From Massospora cicadina (lineage: Eukaryota; Entomophthoromycota; Entomophthoromycetes; Entomophthorales; Entomophthoraceae): a DNA stretch of 64,000 bases. The number at the start of each line of letters is the position of its first letter. The first letter of the stretch is position 1. Location: positions 62,001 through 126,000 of the forward strand of contig JAKSZP010018550.1 in assembly GCA_022478985.1 (NCBI GenBank), written 5' to 3'. Under the pieces are notes generated by a model that saw nothing but the letters and a program-made list of their open reading frames with translations, searched no databases and had not been told where the DNA came from. The position numbers were made by a program, and so were the translations under genes. This document shows positions 1 to 10,651 of the stretch, piece after piece.

Positions 1-960
1 ATTTAGGAAGCGCTCAGGGGGTTGTTCATCAGTTGGACACTGGGGATCATCTTCATGAGGTCTCGGCCCATCCGCCAATCAAGGGTGGCTGAAGAAGTTA
101 TCACTAAAGGAGATTGATAAGCTACTGGAGCAGGGGATGCTCAAACCATCAAAGAGTCTGTGGGATTTGCCTTTTATGATTGTAAAAAATAAGGATGACA
201 CTAAACATATAGTAATTGACTACTGGAAGCTCAATAGTATCACTAAAAAAGATTTATACCCTCTGTCGTGGATCAATTATGTTCTGGATCAGTTAGGTAG
301 AGCTCGCTAATTCCTGGCAATGGACATGATATTTGGTTATTGGCAAATTGTGTTGCCTTCAGCGGAACAAGAGAAATGCACTGTAATCACATCCAAAGGG
401 CTTTTCCAGCTAACTCATATGCTGCAAGGGCTGTTTAATGCCCCAGCTACGTTCCAACGAGCAATGGACACCATCCTGGGAGACCTGAAACTGTCATGCA
501 TACTTGTGTACCTTGACAATATCAATGTCTTCTCCCGCACGTTCTCTGAGCACCTCACCCATTTGGAAGAGGTATTTCGCCAACTAGATGAGGCCAATAT
601 CAAGATCAAGCCCCAGAAATATCACTTCTTCAATAATCAGCTGGAGTATTTTGGTTTTGTGGTGGATTTGACCGGGCTGTGGCCTCAACCAGCCAAGATG
701 GAGGCTATCCAGATGAGTACGCCAACTTGTAAGCGGGACATTCAGGTGTTTTTGGGGATGGTAGTTTATTACCACTGCTTCATACCCAATTTCAGTTGCA
801 TTGGAGGTCCGCTGTTTGAGCTATTAAAGAAGGATGTCACGTTCAAATGGACAGAATGGCTCCAATGCGCCTTTGATATACTTAAAACGGTGTTAATCAG
901 TGCGCCCATATTGCACTACCCTAATTTTTATAGGAATTTATCGTGTAGATGAATGCATCG
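1..960 (+). pseudogene. pol: R1 reverse transcriptase (broken pol)
   Basis: Reverse transcriptase of Ty3/gypsy type. Residues VVHQLDTGD near position 30 belong to the pre-RT linker, and ITKKDLYPL near 240 to the fingers. The longest open stretch is 320-952, with GYWQI, NAPATFQRAMD and the palm motif. The catalytic box reads YLDN at 509-520 instead of YLDD, so the last metal-binding aspartate is lost (GAC to AAC type change). The thumb and the connection motif (DIQVFLGMVVYY) follow. A TAG at 308-310 and the lost aspartate mark it as dead. Confidence 0.9.
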
Positions 961-1330
961 CTTTCCACTAGATGGGCATTCCTGTCTCAGAAAACGATGA
1001 GGGGGAGGAGCACCCTGCGGCATACTGCAGTCATAGCTTGAATTGCATGAACGAAATTAAACTGTAACTGAGCAGGAGTGCTTAGAGGTGATTTATGCAT
1101 ATAAGCAATTTCAAGTATATTTTCACAGAGTAAAGTTTAAGGTCATAATGGATCATGCATCATTGCGCTGGTTGCAGAACCTTAAGGAACCTGAAGGGTG
1201 TCTAGCCCGATAGGCTTTTAATCTACAGGAATATGACTTTTGAATCTTCACTGACCTGGAGCTAAACATCAAAAGGCTTATTTATTATCAAGATTTCCAA
1301 TAATTTCTGTAACGGCTGATTTAAGTGACC
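961..1330 (+). pseudogene. R1 RNase H relic
   Basis: Frame-shifted remains of the pol RNase H domain. Around 1060-1110 the sequence reads VTEQECLEVIYAYKQF, which fits the block with the second catalytic acid. Around 1145-1240 it reads MDHASLRWLQ followed by EPEG, which fits the block with the last catalytic Asp and the RLARW region. A TAG interrupts that block near 1212. It lies directly downstream of the RT and upstream of the integrase, in the usual Ty3/gypsy order. Confidence 0.8.
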
Positions 1331-1439
1331 AATGTATGAAAAAAGCTCAGCGTAAAGTTTGACAATGAACCGCCTCAAGTTATTAGAATATTAGACGGAA
1401 TAAGGGCCAATACGTTTAAGAAGAACGGGAAATTGTATA

Positions 1440-2062
1440 ATCAGATAGGGGACACTACCGTGAATATCCCAGAGCTTCCACCAGACCAAACATTATTATG
1501 AGCACACACTGAGCAGCTGGCCATGGTGGATTCCAAAAGACCCTTAAATTGTTGAGGCGCAGTATCATTGGGAAAGCATGCAATTTGATGTGCTTGAGAC
1601 TATATCCTGCTGCCACCATTGCAAGGTAGAGAAGCCATTTCACCAAAAGACTTCATAACAGTTAGTAAAACCTCACTTTTCTTGGCATACAGTTTCTATC
1701 AATGTCATGGGACCTCTGCCAACTGAATCTAACTGGTCTAAGTATATCCTGGTGGCAATTGACCACTTGACCAGGTGGGTTGAGGCGCGGGCTATTCAGG
1801 ATCTGGGGTGGTTACTGTGGCTAAGTTTGTAATAGAATGTATCATTCAGCGTCATGGCTACCCGCAGTTTATCCCTACTGACAATAGCACTAATTTTCCC
1901 TCAGAGGATCTTCCCAAACTCAACGAAATGATGGCCATTTGCAGGGTTCTAACAACCCCGTATCACACTGAGTCCAACGGAATGATCAAATGGGTTAAGG
2001 GACCCTGGTGAACATCCTACGGAAGTTGGTTACAGATAGGCCCTCCAATTGGAGTACCCTTC
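1440..2062 (+). pseudogene. R1 integrase, N-terminal and core parts
   Basis: The zinc-binding N-terminus ends near 1610-1640 with CCHHCK, the Cys half of an HHCC finger. The DDE core follows: VSINVMGPL near 1690-1715, where the first catalytic Asp is Asn; then PTDNSTNF in the open frame 1808-2011, where the second Asp is kept; then SNGMIKWVKG, where the catalytic Glu is Lys. The domain stops at 2062 because T1 inserted there. It resumes in the same protein at 4373: across the junction the undisturbed reading would run STLLSTAVFTY. Confidence 0.88.
2058..2062. repeat. Target-site duplication of T1 (left copy)
   Basis: CCTTC directly left of T1 is repeated at 4368-4372 directly right of it. 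Removing T1 and one copy restores an open integrase reading, which confirms both the insertion point and the 5-bp duplication. Confidence 0.9.
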
Positions 2063-3122
2063 TGTCGCGAAATTGACCCTGGGCTCTGCTAGTGTGCCAG
2101 GCCAACCAGTATGAATACTGGTGGCCCTTTGCTGTTTCGCCTTCATTGGCATACCAACCTCTACAAGTCCTGCATCCAACCTACCAACTAACCACCAATG
2201 GCTTCGCCTTTAGCCCCAGGCGTCCTTGGTGTGGCCCCGGCAAGTCCTTCCCCCTTCCTGGGTGGCTCAGGCACTTCCGCGGTGTCCCACCCTCACGACC
2301 CTTCACCAACCCATCTGGGCATGCCCCAGCGAGTCTATCCCCCTTATTGGGAAGCTATGGCACCTCCTGTGCTGCACCCCGCAAGGGTTGGTGGCTATTC
2401 AGCTCATCCACTGGTAGCCAGCTGGCCAGGTTCCCGCTGGTTCCTCATAGAGAGGAGGCATGGGAGCTAGCAGTGCTGGCCACTCCAGGCGTGATCATCC
2501 ACGCCTATTGGGGATCTCCTATCCCACCTTTCCCACTCTAGTTTCACCAAGATATTTCAAACAAACAGAAAAGATGGCAAATGAGAGATGTTTATTAGGA
2601 GGGAATGAATGACTATTTATACTAATTTCAGAGCTACTGCGCCCAAGTGCTCTTTGGCCAATCATCTGCTGGAAAACCCATCAGCCTCTTGATTCCAAAC
2701 CTCTATCAGATTATAAACTCTATTCATTTATACTCATAGTGATTCCCTCCAGATCCGCTCATCTGATCATCAAATATTTTATTAGGTCAATCCATCCTCA
2801 GCATAAGTCGCTGGCCAATCGTATATAAATTCATAATTATATAGGACTTTGAGCATCCTCAGCATGAGTTGCTGGTGCTCCAAATTAGTCGGTGGAACCA
2901 TTTTGGGTGATTGTAACAAATTCATCAGCTTTCCGCTGGAAACTCTCACAACGATCTTTGGATGGCATTTTAGCAGTGAACACAGCTTCCACCAAACCTA
3001 AATTCGATTAAACATATAACAATAAGTATCAAACTAGGCAATTAGCAGGCAATTACGCCTGACTAACCGAAACCCCTAATTCAGATACTATTGGAAGGAT
3101 TCATCTGGTTAAAATCCTGTTA
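2063..3122 (-). repeat. T1 3' LTR
   Basis: Direct repeat partner of 3304-4367. On the minus strand it begins TAACAGGATTTT, a decayed form of TGTCAGGATTTT, and ends CGACA. A GC-rich block at about 2190-2480 gives long proline-rich open frames on the + strand that are not genes. On the minus strand a TATA-like TATAAATAG lies at 2613-2621 with an AATAAAC signal about 25 bp further on. Confidence 0.88.
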
Positions 3123-3133
3123 TTGCCCTCCGC
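3123..3133 (-). other. T1 polypurine tract
   Basis: On the minus strand GCGGAGGGCAA directly precedes the 3' LTR, in the place and with the purine bias of a plus-strand primer. Weakly conserved, so judged by position. Confidence 0.55.
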
Positions 3134-3282
3134 TTAACCAGATGATATCCTTCTTTGCGGCCCACCCTGGTGTTGGGTCAAGACCTCCCAGCGCCCTCAC
3201 AAAAGGAGCGCTCGTCTTAACCAGTGTCAAAAGCCATTCCATAACCAAAACCTCCAACTAATCAAGCAGCCCATCAGCGAAG

Positions 3283-3301
3283 CCCCCTGTAGTGAGCACC
3301 A
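3283..3301 (-). other. T1 primer-binding site
   Basis: On the minus strand TGGTGCTCACTACAGGGGG lies two bases from the end of the 5' LTR. It starts with TGG, the complement of a tRNA CCA end, and is identical to the site of R8 at 42682-42700. This fixes the element's orientation as minus. Confidence 0.88.
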
Positions 3302-3303
3302 AA

Positions 3304-4367
3304 TGTCGAGAAATCAACCCTAGGCTCCACTAGTGTGCCAGGCCAACTAGTATGAAGACTGGTGGCCCTTTGCTATTTCGCCTTCATTGGCATAACAACC
3401 CCTACAACTTCCTGCGTCCAACCTACCAACTAACCACCAATTGCTTCGCCTTTAGCCCCAGGCGTCCACGGTGTGTGCCCCGGCAAGTCCTGCCCCCTTC
3501 CTGAGTGGCTCAGGCACTTCCGCGCTGCCCCACCCTCACGACCCTTCACCAACCCATCTGGGCATGCCCCAGCGAGTCCATCCCCCTTATTGGGCAGCTA
3601 TGGCACCTCCTGTGCTGCAGCCCGCAAGGGTTGGTGGCTATGCAGCTCATCCACTGGTAGCCAGCTGGCCAGGTTCCAGCAGGTTCCTCATAGAGAGGAG
3701 GCATGAGACTGGCAGTGCTGGCCACTCCAGGTGTGATCACCCGCGCCTATTGGGGATCTCCTATCCCACCTTTCCCACTCTAGTTGCACCAAGATACTTC
3801 AAACAAACAGGAAAGATGGCAAACGAGAGATGTTTATTAGGAGGGAATGAACGACTATTTATACTAATTTCAGGGCTACTGCGCCCAAGTGCTCTTTGGC
3901 CAATAATCTGCTGGAAAACCCATTGGCCTCTTGATTCCAAACCTCTATCAGATCATAAACTCTATTCATTCATACTCATAGTGATTCCCTCCAGATCTGC
4001 TCATCTGATTATCAAATATTAAATTAGGTCAATCTATCCTCAGCATAAAGCGCTGGTCGATTGTATATAAATTTTTATTAGTTAGGACTTCGAGCATCCC
4101 TGGAATGAGTCACCGGTGCTCTGAATTAGATGATGGAACCATTTCAGATGATTCATAATGGATTTATCAGTTTTCCACTGGAAACTCCCACAACAATCTT
4201 TGGATGGCATTTTGGCAGTGAACGCAGCTTCCACAAAACCTAAACTTAATTAAAAATATAACTTTAAATAGGTTCAAACTAGGCAATTAGCTGGCAATTA
4301 CACCCAACTAACTGAGACCCCTAATTCAGATACTATTGGATGGATTCATCTGGGTAAAATCCTGACT
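3304..4367 (-). repeat. T1 5' LTR
   Basis: Nearly colinear with 2063-3122 over its whole 1064 bp. The minus-strand start reads AGTCAGGATTTT. The termini are defined by the CCTTC duplication on the right (4368-4372) and the primer-binding site on the left. Confidence 0.88.
3853..3861 (-). promoter_or_regulatory. TATA-like box in T1 5' LTR
   Basis: TATAAATAG on the minus strand, with AATAAAC about 25 bp downstream, is the expected promoter and polyadenylation layout of an LTR. The 3' LTR has the same signals at 2613-2621. Confidence 0.55.
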
Positions 4368-4372
4368 CCTTC

Positions 4373-4797
4373 TTTCTACTGCGGTGTTCACCTACAATAT
4401 TAGCTACCATTATGCCATGGGGAAAAGCCCCTTCCAATTGCTTTATGGATGGCACACTGCCCTGCCTGTGCTTATATATGCCTGTGTAGATGACACCGGT
4501 GGAATGGATCTGCAATGCTATTTGACCGCCCTAATGAATACACTGATTAAATTACAAACTGAAGCATACTCGTTCAGCTTAGCCAAGAAAATTAAAAACC
4601 AGGCTGCCGATAAGGTACAACGGAGTGGCCTAGCACAGTTAAAGGAGGGAGATATGGTGCTATTCCACATACAGCATGGGTTTGGGTGGAAGCACAAGCT
4701 TGAAAATACTTGGATTGGGCCATTTGAGATAATAGAAAAAACAGGTGTTGCCACTTATACTATCAAGAACCCTGCAAGCGGTCAGATTATAAATTGA
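4373..4797 (+). pseudogene. R1 integrase C-terminal part
   Basis: Continuation of the R1 integrase after T1. The frame 4384-4797 has YAMGKSPFQLLYGW, the conserved block after the DDE core, then a basic alpha-helical stretch (LAKKIKNQAADK) and the GPY-like C-terminal fold (TWIGPFEIIEKTGVATYTI). It ends with a TGA at 4795-4797 just before the element's non-coding 3' region. This is one of the longest intact stretches in R1. Counterparts are seen in R7 and R10 on the opposite strand. Confidence 0.9.
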
Positions 4798-4845
4798 GTA
4801 CATGCAAAATTCCTTCAGCTATATAAGCAGTAATAGAGCCTATCC

Positions 4846-6136
4846 AAAAAAAGAAGAAAGAAAAGGAATTTTTTTGAACAATAATATCTCATGCAAGTTA
4901 TAAGCTAAGTTTATTTGGGTGTCTGATTGAGGTCTTTCTCTTCACTGGTTTTTTTCTTTCCAATTTTTTTGGTTTCTTTCAATGTTTCTTTTGCTTTTAC
5001 CGATGGGATCCTTGTTTCTTCTTTTGCCGCTTTGAGGTTGCCACAGGTTCAATGGACCCTTCTCAGGTTGGGTTGGAGGCGGAGGCTGCCATGGCGAAGG
5101 CAAGGGTGTTGGCATCTGATAAGGGGCCTTTGCACTAGCCCATGGAGGAGAGGTTGGTGTGGCGGAACTGGAAGAGGAGGATGGACTGGGGTTCCAGGGA
5201 AAAAGGTGAGGTGGCGAGAGCATGAATGATTGATCGAGATGAACCTAGTCTTGCCCCACTAGGAGCAAAGCCCACAAACACATGCATTGATGGTCCCAGG
5301 AAATTAACGAGTATGCAAGCAGAGGGGGTTGGAGTCATAAGGGCTGGCGAGTAAGTAGGTGAGTCCTGGCTCAAGGAGAAAAGGCTGCACCTAGCACCAG
5401 GCAATCTATGAGAAAGTCCTCCATGATCAGATACGCTGTCAGAAAAGGAGCGGCTGCAGTAAATGCTGCTAGCTGGGCCCACTTCAGGGCTGCCTGATGT
5501 CACTATATCCCTTATCCTAAAGTGGTTACAGGATGAAAAATCAGGTTACCTAGGAACGCCATTGTGGGGAGGTACTGTAATGGGTCATTGGTGCTGAGGG
5601 CAATGAACGCTGCTGCAACCACAGATTGATGGCGAGCTAGCATTTGAGGCAAAAGTTCACCCCCAGGGACTGGAAGTGGGTAGGAGCGCGGGGAAAGGAC
5701 CCCAACCAGCTGGCTATCACCCACCGCATATAGCACATCAACTTCTGAACAGACAAAGCCATAGGATGAGGCTCAGCAGGAGATGGGAGCACTAGACGAC
5801 TGAAGCCATCCACCAGGAGCTATACTGCTTTAAATAAAGGCCCTCAGCTCCGCTCCCCTCCCCATTGTAGCTGAGCCACTATGTCCCTGAAGGAGGAGTG
5901 CCAGGAAGACAAATGGCTGACGAATTTTGGAAGGAGCTCTTCTTGTGCCAGAACAGTCACAAGGTCCACGTCAGCCTCTTCCTCATCATCCAGGGGAAGG
6001 AAGATCTGGTGGAGAGGGATGTGGCCTGGGCTGGGAAAATCTGTATTGAGCCATACATGCAAGAAGAAGTTGAAGTCATGGACCTGTGGTTGTTGGCGCG
6101 AGATGGTTTGCATTGTGTTGAAGAAAAAAGATGTAC
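4846..6136 (-). pseudogene. Unidentified GC-richer insert with minus-strand reading frames in R1
   Basis: R7 and R10 pass straight from integrase to polypurine tract, so this 1.29 kb is extra in R1. Its edges show AGCCTATC (4837-4844) and AGCTTATC (6137-6144), a possible 8-bp duplication. On the minus strand it has open frames 5844-6146 (acidic run LDDEEEADVD), 5512-5736, 5135-5503 and 4942-5223 (Ser/Pro-rich with a basic tail KRNIERNQ). Read together they look like one protein broken by frame changes. I recognise no family. It may be a captured gene fragment, an extra antisense gene of the element or an unrelated insertion; + strand frames at 5881-6263 are an alternative. Confidence 0.4.
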
Positions 6137-6148
6137 AGCTTATCATCC

Positions 6149-6163
6149 AGTCAAGGGGGGGGG
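6149..6163 (+). other. R1 polypurine tract
   Basis: CAGTCAAGGGGGGGG lies three bases left of the 3' LTR. R7 (41070-41085) and R10 (63588-63604) carry the same CAGTCAAGGGGGG block in the same place on the minus strand. Confidence 0.85.
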
Positions 6164-6166
6164 TAA

Positions 6167-6772
6167 TGTTGCAAATCTATATGAGTGGACGACAAGCCAC
6201 AATTTTATAAACAACGATCATTGGAGGAATTTTGCTGAAGATTCAATGGGCAGAATCCACTAAGGATGGTTTAGAGCTATAAGTATTCAAACGCCTTAGG
6301 ATGAGGCGATATTGGATTATAATGGGTTGTTATCAGTTCACTTCCAAAATTAGGCAATGTCAACATTCAACAAAGATAATTTAGATCACCATGAATTAGG
6401 GTGATAGAGAGTTGAAGAACAACAAGCCGAAACCAATGAGAATATGGCAGAATGAATAAACTAAGAAAAAGGGCCGCTGCTAACTGAAGTTGCTGGGATA
6501 TTAGCAAGGCGGAAAGGTTGAGGAGGAGGAGGATTTTGTGTTAGTAAGTTAGTGAGAGGGAGTGAGAGAAGACTAGAAGAGATCCGCTGAGATTGTTAGA
6601 TTAAAATAAAGAAGTGTTATTATGGGAATTACTTCATTTTTAACATAGTCATTTATTTGCAAGTGTTCTGAGGAATTGATAATCTTCATATTGTTCATTC
6701 CCATTGCTCAGTGGGCGTAACCCTGCGCAAAACCCTTCAGTGGATATATAGAGTTTTACTGAATTTACAACA
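6167..6772 (+). repeat. R1 3' LTR
   Basis: Starts TGTTGCAAATC after the polypurine tract and ends TTTACAACA (606 bp). The last 100 bp share TTGCTCAGTGGGC and neighbouring blocks with the R7 LTRs (594 and 597 bp). No 5' LTR partner is visible because the window begins inside the element. Confidence 0.85.
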
Positions 6773-9480
6773 CCAATGAATAACAAAGGATAATCAGGAA
6801 AATTAGGGCTTATGTTTGAGTCAAGTGTGAAGAAATGTCAGATTCTGGTGGTTGACTCAAAAATAAACTTTTTTGGCAACCATCAGATTGGGCTGATTAT
6901 CCTCTCAATGTCAAGTTATTACCCTAATTCTCACCTCAAAGTCTATTGCACATATAGGGCTTAGGCTGAATATCTCAACTTCAATTCAATTAAGTACTTT
7001 ATCAAAAGCTTGGGCCGAATATGCTTGCTTATTATGGCTTATTATTTCTGCATCATATCTCGGCAATTGGTCCCAATTATTAGGAACAGTATAAAACAAC
7101 TAGTATACAAAATTGTTTGGGACTGACCTGAAGTTAACATTTAAAAGTCCCATGGACAATCAGACAAATATAACATAATCAATTTCCCACCATAGGGAGA
7201 AATTCATATGTTAATCTGCATAATTAGCTTGATATCACTTGCACATGGACCGCCTAAAAGGGAGTACCTAGTGCTATTGCAAGAGAGGCCTGCAACGTCC
7301 CAATTAGGAATACATCATCTACTTTAATTGATGCAAGAATTTACAGAAGGTTTATTTCATCAGCAGTATGATGAATACTCAAAGTTCAGAAGATCCTAGG
7401 ACAATTTTGCATATTTTTATCGCAATTTTTGTCCCTGAAATCATCCCAATTTTGAGAGTATTTTGCCACCAATAAATCTCAGAATAGGTCTCAGTCATAT
7501 CAGTTTAAGGGCTGAAATGAGGTGGTAAAATATCTGTTGAAATTTTGTGCTTGAATGTGGCCAGGAGATGCCCTAGAGGCATAAATACTGGCGCCTGGCC
7601 TAATGAAAGATTATCTAATAAATACCATCTAATAAAAGATATATTTATTTATCCCTTTCCTAGTCTTTATCTGAATCCTAACTTTGAAGATGTGTCAGAA
7701 AGCTGGAAATGCCAAATCCAAAGAATGCATCAAAACCTGCCTTGGAATTTCCCGATTACATTGGAAAAATTAAGCCCAAATTTGACCAGAAGAGTTGGGG
7801 CTATTCAAGTATTCCTAGTGTGTTTTTAAAACGGTGAGAATACTGTAAGCCGCTGGCAATATTGAGGATCAATTTAAAGAACTTCGTCCTGATTAAGTTT
7901 TCAGGATAATAATTATCAAGCAAGCAATCTTTCAAACTTCACACAAACCAAAAAATATCCTAAGTATATCTAAACAATGGATTTGTGGCCTAGAAAATCC
8001 ACTTAATAATATTCAACCATGATGACACAAGCTCAGGGGCTTTGTTGGTAAGTTCAGACTTATTAATAATAGTTGACTTAATTACTCAGGCACGTGGGCT
8101 TTGTTGGTCTATGTCAAAATTAGTTTTAATGTCAATCAAGTATTCAATCAAATTAATTACTAATTAGTGGTATGAATCTCCTTGGTATGTGCTGCCAATT
8201 TCTTGAGAAAGAGCATCAGTTCAGCTATTTGCAGATGCGTCAGAAATGCTGTCTTGAGAATATTTATAAGATTGACACTGACCCTGAGCCCGTGAGAATT
8301 TCCCTGAGTTGAAAGGATTGTAGACCCTCAAATGAACATATTACATGTTCCTCTGGCCAAGTGCCATTAAAAATGAGGCGTCATGGTCTAGATGTTGTGA
8401 ACATTGAACCCTATTAATTATCTCCAAGTTGATGCTAATAAAGTACAATCAACTATTATCACTAGTTCATGGTTTAATCTATAAGTTTTTTTGATTTTAA
8501 TAATTTACGTTGTATTTAGTCAAGAATTTACTTGGGATCATAAAGATCAGGGCAGCATGCCATCATCTAAGTAATGACAGAATAATATGACTTCATGTGC
8601 TATTACCAAGGAGTTGTATCTTAACTATTGTCACCGCTTGGTCTATTGTCAACATACAATAGACGCTTGAAACTCCAACTTATCTCAGAAGAAGAACCAG
8701 CCTAATTGAATTAGGCCTAAAATTCAACACCACCACAAAAAAATGCAAAATTAATAAATGTGCATACAACTGGAACAGATTAACAAAATAATGTACAAGT
8801 TGGTTATGTCATTGAAGTAGAATAACATGCAAGATTGTTGCCAGGCTTTACCCTAGTTTAAGTAAGTCCTAAACTTTAGGGCTATGATTTATCTACTACT
8901 ATAAACAACTTCAACTCATCTATTGTTATTGATATTTGTTTACATAAATTATTCTATACTTTATCAGGATTAAGGTAAAAAACATAATTAATAATAGCTT
9001 TAAAGAACTGAATAATTTCCTTGATAAAACTGAAGCCAAAATAGAAAAATTTCATATAAATCGCCCCACAATTGCTACACTGGTCGATGAGATAGGGAAG
9101 AATGTCCTGAATATATTACTATCACCCTGATATTAAGTAGGAGATTGTATTCACTATTTCATATCTCTCATTCGCTTTACTTATACTCTTATGCCGCTTA
9201 TTATGCCTTATTATCCATTGGCTCCTTATGTCAGATAATAAAAATTACTAAACTGTGTTATCATTATTGATCTCAGTCCAGACTTCAATGATAAATCATG
9301 ATCTACTTCAACTAAGAACCTGGACTGTGCCATCACCTTCTATATTCCTGAATCTACTATCATCCTTACATGTGGTAATCGCCAATCACTCGTCATCCTG
9401 ATTTCCCCATAGTACTCTAAATAATACAATTATTTACTTAATAGACTTAACCTCTTATAACTTTATTTATTTAGGGATCA
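6773..9480. other. AT-rich stretch, no supported gene
   Basis: I see no conserved domain here. An LTR-like end may lie near 7560-7680, where GCATAAATACTGG is followed by several AATAAA signals, but no partner, primer site or duplication supports it. The 94-codon frame at 7545-7829 overlaps these signals and I do not call it a gene. Confidence 0.5.
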
Positions 9481-9589
9481 ATGTTTTCTTGGGCCTCTGG
9501 ACCAACCTTAAGCTGGTTAAGCCCATTGTTTCAAATTAGTTTTGTGGAAAGCATCCAACTACTTCATGTCAGCTTTTACCATTGGCAGA

Positions 9590-9800
9590 AATGCCAAGAA
9601 TTGTTTTAGGTCCCCTGATAAGCCATCCATTGCTCTTTGAAAAGTAGAAAGTGCGTTTTATAGCCCATGCGTCATTCATGTAGGTTTGACAGCCTTTCAC
9701 TAAATATAAGAGCATATTTTATGATCATAGAGGATAGGATAATCTGCCAATAACGACTAGTGAGATCCATCACCAAAACATATTTTGATCCTGACATTAG
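9590..9800 (-). pseudogene. R2 reverse transcriptase palm relic
   Basis: On the minus strand the sequence reads VLVMDLTSRYWQIIL and, further on in another frame, FQRAMDGLSGDLK, two consecutive blocks of the gypsy RT palm. The YLDD box itself is not recoverable. The fingers part lies 1.4 kb to the right, beyond an insertion. Confidence 0.65.
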
Positions 9801-9819
9801 CTGTAAAGAGTAAAATATA

Positions 9820-10651
9820 CAAGGATGTGGGTAGCTATCATTTTATTAGGATGGCTATTTGCCAAGAGAAAACCGGCCTCTGAATGCTGCTGCTTTAGCA
9901 GCCACAACAGTAGGCACAGACTACTCAACTGCGCACCATCAAAAATTGGTGTGGAAAGTTAAGAGGAGTTCTTGTCATTGGGGGTCACAGCTTACAACAG
10001 TTAGGTTTGTCCTAGCACCTAAGGGTTCCTCTATCAATGAGGCAACTATTGTGGCCCTTGGATGGCGTATGTTTTTACAGAACAAAAATGTGAATATTGA
10101 TATACATTTGGACAAAATAAGTGAAAAACAAAAACTTTTGGGAATATATTTTTTGGATAATCTAAAAAAATAACCCAACACTCTACCTAAGATAAGATGT
10201 TTGGTTTTAAGCTAGGCTGGGGGAAGAATGACACTAAGCTGAATTTTAATAATGGGGAACAAATTCTGATTTTGAATTTGTTAATTTAATGGTTTTATCC
10301 CAATTTTGCTTGACAGTATCAGCTGATGGTTCCAAACTATTCTTGGGCTGTTTTTCTAAATTCTGAATTTCTGAATTCGCCTTCTTGGGTTCAGAATGGA
10401 GTTCAGGTTCAAACCCATTTTTGGCCTAGTTGTTTTTGATTTTTTGCTTGACTTTGGATTACTAGGTAATTTTGTCCAATCAGGTTAAATTCTGGTTGAT
10501 CCCTTGTTGAGGACCAGCAATAGGAACCCTGGTGGCAACTTCTGGTGATTTTTAAATACACACGCATTTGGTTGATTTTTTATATAATAATCTGAAGATC
10601 TAAACAATTGAAGTGGTTTGGGCTGAGATGTGAGTAAAAAAGGTATGGGGC
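9820..10651 (+). other. Insert in R2 with a 104-codon open frame of unknown nature
   Basis: This stretch splits the R2 RT and so is inserted sequence. It holds an open frame at 9859-10173 with a basic, Lys-rich C-terminus. I do not recognise the product. A purine run CTGGGGGAAGAA at about 10216-10227 followed by TGACAC would suit a polypurine tract next to an LTR of a + strand element, but no partner LTR was found. The rest is AT-rich and blank. Confidence 0.3.

Larger units (their letters stand above)
2063..4367 (-). mobile_element. T1: TRIM-like miniature LTR retrotransposon
   Basis: Two direct repeats of 1060 and 1064 bp flank only 181 bp. Read on the minus strand the order is 5' LTR (3304-4367), a two-base spacer, a primer-binding site (3283-3301), a short non-coding segment, a purine tract (3123-3133) and the 3' LTR (2063-3122). 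A perfect 5-bp duplication, CCTTC, flanks the unit. There is no room for gag or pol, so it is non-autonomous. The size differs from classic TRIMs, whose LTRs are usually a few hundred bp; here the LTRs make up more than 90 percent of the element. Primer-binding site and LTR start match the collagen-Gag elements of this window. Confidence 0.88.
1..6772 (+). mobile_element. R1: 5'-truncated Ty3/gypsy LTR retrotransposon
   Basis: R1 carries, in order on the + strand, the pre-RT region, reverse transcriptase, RNase H, integrase, a polypurine tract and a 3' LTR ending at 6772. Its 5' LTR, gag and protease lie to the left of the window. Two insertions interrupt it: T1 inside the integrase (2063-4367) and an unidentified 1.3 kb segment between integrase and polypurine tract (4846-6136). 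Every coding domain has stops or frame changes, so it is inactive. Its LTR resembles that of R7, placing both in one family. Confidence 0.9.

Noticed and set aside
2092..2541. Proline-rich open frames at 2092-2541 and 3471-4022
   Set aside because: They lie inside the two T1 LTRs, in the antisense orientation and in different frames in each copy. They reflect a GC-rich LTR block, not a gene.
4837..6144. 8-bp duplication of the R1 insert as proof of a DNA transposon
   Set aside because: The two copies differ at one base, no terminal inverted repeats are visible and no transposase can be read, so the insertion mechanism stays open.
7545..7829. 94-codon frame
   Set aside because: Overlaps TATA-like and AATAAA signals and shows no recognisable domain or neighbour support.
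10406..10416. GGTTCAAACCC, resembling a tRNA T-loop
   Set aside because: The flanking bases do not form a T-stem and no acceptor, D or anticodon arm is found around it.
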